A stretch of 64,000 bases of DNA from Rhabdornis inornatus (Eukaryota > Chordata > Aves > Passeriformes > Rhabdornithidae): the NCBI GenBank assembly GCA_013397075.1, contig VWZS01000190.1:301537-365536 (forward strand), in the 5' to 3' direction. Positions 58,881 to 64,000 of this stretch are shown here, piece by piece (position 1 is the stretch's first letter; every line of letters starts with the position of its first letter). The position numbers and the translations under genes are program-made. The notes beneath the pieces are model-generated. The model was not told the DNA's origin. It saw only the letters and a program-made list of their open reading frames with translations, and searched no databases.

Positions 58881-61054
58881 TGGGGCCCGGCTTTGCCCTG
58901 GGCTCCCAGGATGGATTTAGGAAGCTCACAAGCATGAAAGCAGCATGAAGGTCACTTATATCACTCAGTAAATCCCTGAGTGTTTTGGGGTCTTTGAGGT
59001 CTGATAACGCACTGCAAGCACTGGCCTCTGTCCCATATCCCAGGTCTTCCTGAATCCATTAGTATTTTAAAATTCTATTGCTATTATGTTGACAACCCCA
59101 AAACAGGAGCAGGAAATGGACAGAGGCAATTCCATCGTGAATGCATTTGAGTAAAATAGTGACTAACCATCTATTAACTGTCACAAAAAACATGTACAGC
59201 TGTAGTTCCTGAGCACCAGACGGGGAAAGAGGAGGAAGACAAGCTAACACCCATTAGTGTTACTCAGAGGGTAGGAATTCATTTAGGAATGTAAAATCAG
59301 GGGCATAAAGTAACATTAGCTGTGTCTGTTAGGGAAGAGCCCTGCCATGGGCAGGAGGATGTGGTGGGACAGGGATGCAGGACCACCCGTGGACCCAGGG
59401 CAGGAGCAGCCAGAGATGCTCCAGGGCAGCATTGGGGTCTGTTTGCATTTGGCCTTCACCTGGCTGGGATGGAGACTTCTCCCTTTTATTGGAAACCATG
59501 CCTGCCGTTATAAAATGGGGAACCCAGCCATGAGTGGCAACTTCAGGGGCCAAGTCACACAAGGCCACTCTGTGGTGGCACTGTGGGACAAGCCAGAGAC
59601 CCCGTTAATCTTCTGCTCTCCTAAAATAGCTGAGTGATGGAAAGCATCAAAGCCAGAGCTACACAGAGCAGCACTTGTTGTCATTTTAAGATGGCATTAA
59701 CATGCAGTTGAGGGTGAAAAATGGTTTCTCATCTCTGCTCATCTCTGCCCTGCCCCAGGCAAACCCTGAGTGCTGTCCACAGGGACACAGGGACTCACAC
59801 TGCTCCAGGTCCTACAGAGCCATCCAGACATCAGGGCTGGAGCAACAAAGGCCAAGAACTGTGCCAAGTTTTTATCCTTATTTTTAAATTGTTGTTTTTT
59901 AAGGTTAGGGTTTTTTTGGTACTGGGCAGATCAAGCTGGAAATAATGGAGAAGAAATTATGTTTGCCTTCGGCATCAGCAGCCTGAATGTCCTGAAGGGA
60001 GACACCTTGTCAATGAGTCTTGAGGAGCTAATGTCAGCAGGAGGCAGGAATGGTCCTCTTGGCTTCTGGCATCACTGACTGCTATAAAAACAGGGCAAAA
60101 CAGCACTCAGAGACCTCCTTAGCATCTCTCATTTTGAGGATGAATGTAGAGAATGAGCACATGAACAAAACAACTGCCTACAGAGCCTCCTTTTGATCTT
60201 TTAGGGCCCCCTCAGTGAAGGAAAGTTTGACCAAACCAACCCATTAAATTGGGAATTCAGTCCCAGGCTCCTCCATGGGAGCTGCCCTCCAGCAATCAGA
60301 TGATGCTCCTGCCTTGGACAATGCATGTTCATGTCACATCTAGGAATGCCACCTTCCTCCCTGGCAAATCCCACCCTCAGGAACCTTCACCTTCACCCTT
60401 TCTGCCTGGGGACCTGACAACCCACTGCCTCCAATCCTGTAAATAAAACCCCAAATTTTGCAGTTACATCCAGTGTCAGGAAAAACACCTCAGTACAGCT
60501 ACACATCCCTGTCGTATCCAAAATTTACCATTGTGTAAACTTGGATTACCCCCTTGTGAGGGAAGTGCTTTGTATACCATGCTACATTGAACATAGCTGC
60601 ATTTTCCACATTTACTTCTCACTCAGGAGAGAAAATTTCCTGCAGAGAACCAAGCCTCAGGCAGTTTCTGTCTCCTCTCAAACCTCCTTTGTTGGCACCA
60701 GGCAAACACTGAGGGGACCACCAGGAGGGGACAGGGGCAGTAGCTTTCTCTCTCTAGGGGAGAGAGAAATATGGAGCAGCTGATGGGAATTTAAGGAGAG
60801 GGAGTTTTCCCCTCGGACTTGCCTCTCAAGCCTCTGTTGCCTTCCCCAGGGGGCCCATTTCACTTCCCAAAAGCTTTGCTCATGGGAATTGGTGCACTGG
60901 GAGCCTATGGGGCTCTGCCAGCCTCTAGCAAGGATTCTGGGCACTTACCCACTCCCTCACCAGGAGCAGGCACAAGAGAATTGACTGCACCCCCAGCCCC
61001 CCAACAGCCCTACCAGGCAGGAGCAGCATCAATCCTGACTGCCAAAGCCAGGAC

Positions 61055-61056
<2 letters not shown>

Positions 61057-61086
<30 letters not shown>
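61057..61086 (+). repeat. (TG)15 microsatellite
   Basis: Fifteen uninterrupted TG units. A standard dinucleotide repeat in intergenic sequence. Confidence 0.97.
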
Positions 61087-61087
<1 letters not shown>

Positions 61088-64000
61088 ACCAGTTTGGGCT
61101 GTGTCTCCATCCCCACAGTGGGGCTGACCCGCTCAGCAGGTCCCAATAAGGGGTTTTGAGCAAGAGCCTTATGAAACTGCCTTTCACAGGCAGCACAGAG
61201 GGCAGTTGTTCCCAGGGCCAAACCTCCTTCTCCCCTGCTCCTGCTGCGGGATACTCGGCTGCTCGAAACCCGCAGAGCCCGTGGCAGAGGAGCAGAGGTG
61301 GGAAAGGGGATTTACAGCTCACTGAGAGGCAAGAGGAGCAGCTGGAGGAGCCGAGGCAAAGCTCTGGGGAGAGGGAGGCATCAAGGCAGGGCTGCAGCCG
61401 GCTGACGCCAGCCCTGCTCTGCGGCCTGAGACCCTTCCAAGGCGCCAGCCGAGGTACAGATGTTCCCATTGTGCATCTTGGGAGCCTTCTTGGAAAACTC
61501 CAGCAGCTCCATTCCTCAAGCTGCCTTTTGAGCTCCAGCTTTTGGGGTTTTTTCCTCTTTCTTTTTTTTTTTCTTTTAATAATATATATAAGTTTGGAAG
61601 ACAGCCTTCTCCCTACTGCATTTCTTTGCCTCATGCCAAGCCCTGCAGCATTTTAAAAGCTCTCTCTCCACTTCGTGGCCCCTCCAGCTGAACCATCATC
61701 ACCGTCCCGGGGCTGGCACTGTTGGACTCCAGTACAAAGCAACCACAGCCTGTTTTATACTGCAGGGCTGGTTAGGAGGGTGAAGCAGAGCAGTGGGAAG
61801 AGTGGGCTGTGCACTGGGGATCCCGCAAATTGGTTCTGCTCTGGTGCTCCCAGGCACTTGACACCTGAAATGCACATGACCCCATCCCTGCTCCCTGACT
61901 CAGTTTTCCCACCACCAAAACAAGCAGCATCACAGTAGGGACAGAAGAGTTTTGCAAACCACTTTGAGGTTCTCAATTACAGGGTTTTCCCCCCACCCAT
62001 GCTTCCTATGGGCAGAAGCAGCTAAGCTGGGACAAGAAATGAGATGTGCAACGAGGATGTAAGATGAGCCCTCAGGTGCAGTGGAGGAGGCAGTTTTGAA
62101 AACTCAAGCTGAGAATGGAGCTGAAAGTTTGCGGAAGCATTTGGAGAAGAATCAGCCTCTTAGGACAGGATGAGGACAAGGAATCAGAGCTGCAAGGTGC
62201 CTGCCCCTGCCTCAAGCTCCATCCTTATTGTGTGCTTGGCTCTTGCACGGAGAGGGACTGACTAGTTTCTTGAATTCAGTCTAGATATGAGGAGGGAGAA
62301 TTATAAAACCCTGCTTTGGGACCTGCTTTGCTCCTCCCTCTCACCCTGCCCTTGCTTAGAATTCATTTGGGCCAAGCCACAGACCACTGTGAATTCCCCA
62401 CAGCTGAAGTTCCTGATAGCCTCCAGGTACAAATACAACAAGAGGGCAAGGAGAAACCCCTGCACTGCTCTCAAACCCTCATCCTGGCCTGAATCCTCTC
62501 TCAAGTACAGCATCCTTAATGCTAGTGGTAGATTCAGGTGTAATTTTAGTTAGGAAGTGGAGCTTAGAAGGGGGGAAATTACCCCATCTCAGCTTGCCCA
62601 CCTTAGCAGCTTATGGATAAGAGGGTAATAAACAAGAATCAGCTTACAAAGAGAAAGAGAAAAACAACACTGCTTAGAGCCAGAGAGCAGCTGAAAGGGC
62701 ACGTTTGTAACAGGAAAGATGTTTACAGCCCACTAGAAGCAAGAAAAGCCATGGCTTTTAAAGGGAGCGGGAGCAGAGGGCATCTGTCTTTCAAAACAAT
62801 CAGGAAAGGGAATCTGAAAAGCAAACACAGTTCTCTGAGACATTAAAGAAAAAGGCAGCAGCTGGTGGAAGTCACCCTCAGATCAGAAGGACAGCCAGAG
62901 CAGGGATCACGTCAGAGGCACAGCGGGGCAGGGTGACAGGCAGGGCTGGCGACAGGAGGGAGGGCAGGGCTCCCTCGAGCCCCTTGCTGGAGCCAGTCTG
63001 CCTTGGGAAACTCCACACCGAGGGTTTAATCTGCTCCTGCAGATAGGCTCTTCCATATCAGCTTCCCTTCCAGGCACAAGGCCCTTGGTATTAGTGGGCC
63101 AGCGTGTCCCCCCACTCTGTTGGTGGAAGGAGGCAGAGGGCAGCAGGGGATGGCACCAGCACCGTGCTGGTTTCACACTGATTTGTCTCCTCAGATCCTA
63201 AAAACAGAGTGAAGGTGCGGGTAACTTCAGCCAGACCCCCAAGCCATGAGCACAACCCAGAGCAGTGTCTGCTATCCTCCAGAATAAAAATTTGGGCTTT
63301 ACAGAGACTCTTCCACGGCCTCCAAGTTGCATTTAAATCACCCCAAGTGTAACCTCCACCCTCCACTTCCACCTTCGAGGTCCCTGTGCCTGCCAGGAGC
63401 TCTGGCCCATCCACACTGTCTGTGCACCCCAGGCACAGCACAGGCACCATGAGGTGCCAAGGACAGCAGCTTCAAGGCTGCCCTGCTAAACAGGGAGTCA
63501 CTTAAGCAAGGCAGGGGGAGCCCCACACCTTTGAGTTATCAGATCTGAGAAACTGAGAAGCACCTGTAGGATTAAGGAGCAGAGCAGAAGCTTTGAGAAT
63601 ACCTTCAGCTCCGAAAAGATGAATAGGAGCCATCTCCCTTCCTCTGACATCTACACCCCTTTTGAAGTCCTGGCTCATATGCTAAAAAGCTAATAGTTAT
63701 AAAGAAAAGCAGAGAGAGAGGAAAGCAAAGAGTAGTGAACATGCACATCCTACTGCTGTTCATTAAAAGTAGCTAATAATCTCATTTTTTTCCCGCCCAG
63801 ATAAAGCACTGTGTGTAAGTAGATAAGAGGCTTACATACCCAGGAGGCTCAATTAACGTTCTTAGTTCACATGGCCTCAGGTTGGCAGCATTGCTGACTC
63901 CCAGCTGCAGCTACTAAGTGTTTAAAAAATATCTTTAAGTTCTTAGAATCCAAAGATTTTTATTTTTAGTTATTCCTATTACCCTCCTCTTCTCCACAGC

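Larger units (their letters stand above)
53650..64000. other. Intergenic interval right of AEN, no gene recognised
   Basis: No coding exon or RNA gene was recognised in about 10 kb. ISG20, the next gene in human and a relative of AEN, would show an AxDCEMVG exonuclease motif; no such frame exists here. The interval holds a small CR1 scrap, two microsatellites and two enhancer-like patches, listed separately. The last 1 kb (from about 63.55 kb) is AT-rich and featureless. Confidence 0.5.

Noticed and set aside
53650..64000. ISG20 gene
   Set aside because: Next gene in human order, but no frame here contains the DEDDh exonuclease motifs. It probably lies beyond the window or is absent.

Overview
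This is a nuclear window from a bird genome, most likely a passerine. Four things point to a bird. CR1 non-LTR retrotransposon tails are present (29.1, 52.9 and 56.7 kb). Mammalian young repeats (Alu, L1) are absent. Introns are compact. The gene order is the amniote block MRPL46 / MRPS11 / DET1 / mir-7 / AEN, which matches human 15q25-q26. The songbird assignment is a weaker inference from a (TGGGA)n pentamer array and an avian LTR-like fragment. Nothing in the window looks bacterial or prokaryotic.

Layout: 0-3.0 kb, no recognisable gene. 3.0-9.3 kb, a head-to-head pair of mitochondrial ribosomal protein genes, MRPL46 (minus, 4 exons, 261 aa) and MRPS11 (plus, 6 exons, 183 aa), whose start codons are separated by only 91 bp of shared CpG-rich promoter. 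9.3-20 kb, intergenic, with faint ancient SINE/LINE tails and an LTR-like scrap. 20.1-30.95 kb, DET1 (minus, 4 coding exons plus a predicted non-coding first exon, 551 aa), the substrate-adaptor partner of COP1 in the CRL4 ubiquitin ligase. 31-49.6 kb, a gene-poor interval with minisatellites, one isolated promoter-like GC block near 35.1 kb, and several AT-rich patches that read like conserved enhancers. 49.64-49.72 kb, a mir-7 hairpin (mir-7-2 orthologue by position), whose opposite strand corresponds to mir-3529. 50.25-52.5 kb, AEN, a p53-induced DEDDh exonuclease with an almost perfect p53 response element at its promoter. 52.9-64 kb, intergenic, with CR1 copies, two microsatellites and more enhancer-like patches; ISG20, the next gene in human, was not found.

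Functionally, MRPL46 and MRPS11 supply large- and small-subunit mitoribosome proteins from one promoter. DET1 and AEN are independent nuclear genes (protein turnover; p53-dependent apoptosis). The most notable non-coding points are: a 44-bp-arm perfect inverted repeat in DET1 intron 2; a CR1 tail that begins about 2-3 nt inside the DET1 coding-exon-1 donor site and supplies most of that splice site; a predicted 19-codon DET1 upstream ORF assembled by splicing, starting at a near-TISU/YY1 element; and a mir-7/mir-3529 hairpin only about 0.6 kb upstream of the p53-responsive AEN promoter. All exon boundaries were placed by hand from splice signals, reading phase and recalled family sequences. 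No alignment or transcript evidence was available.
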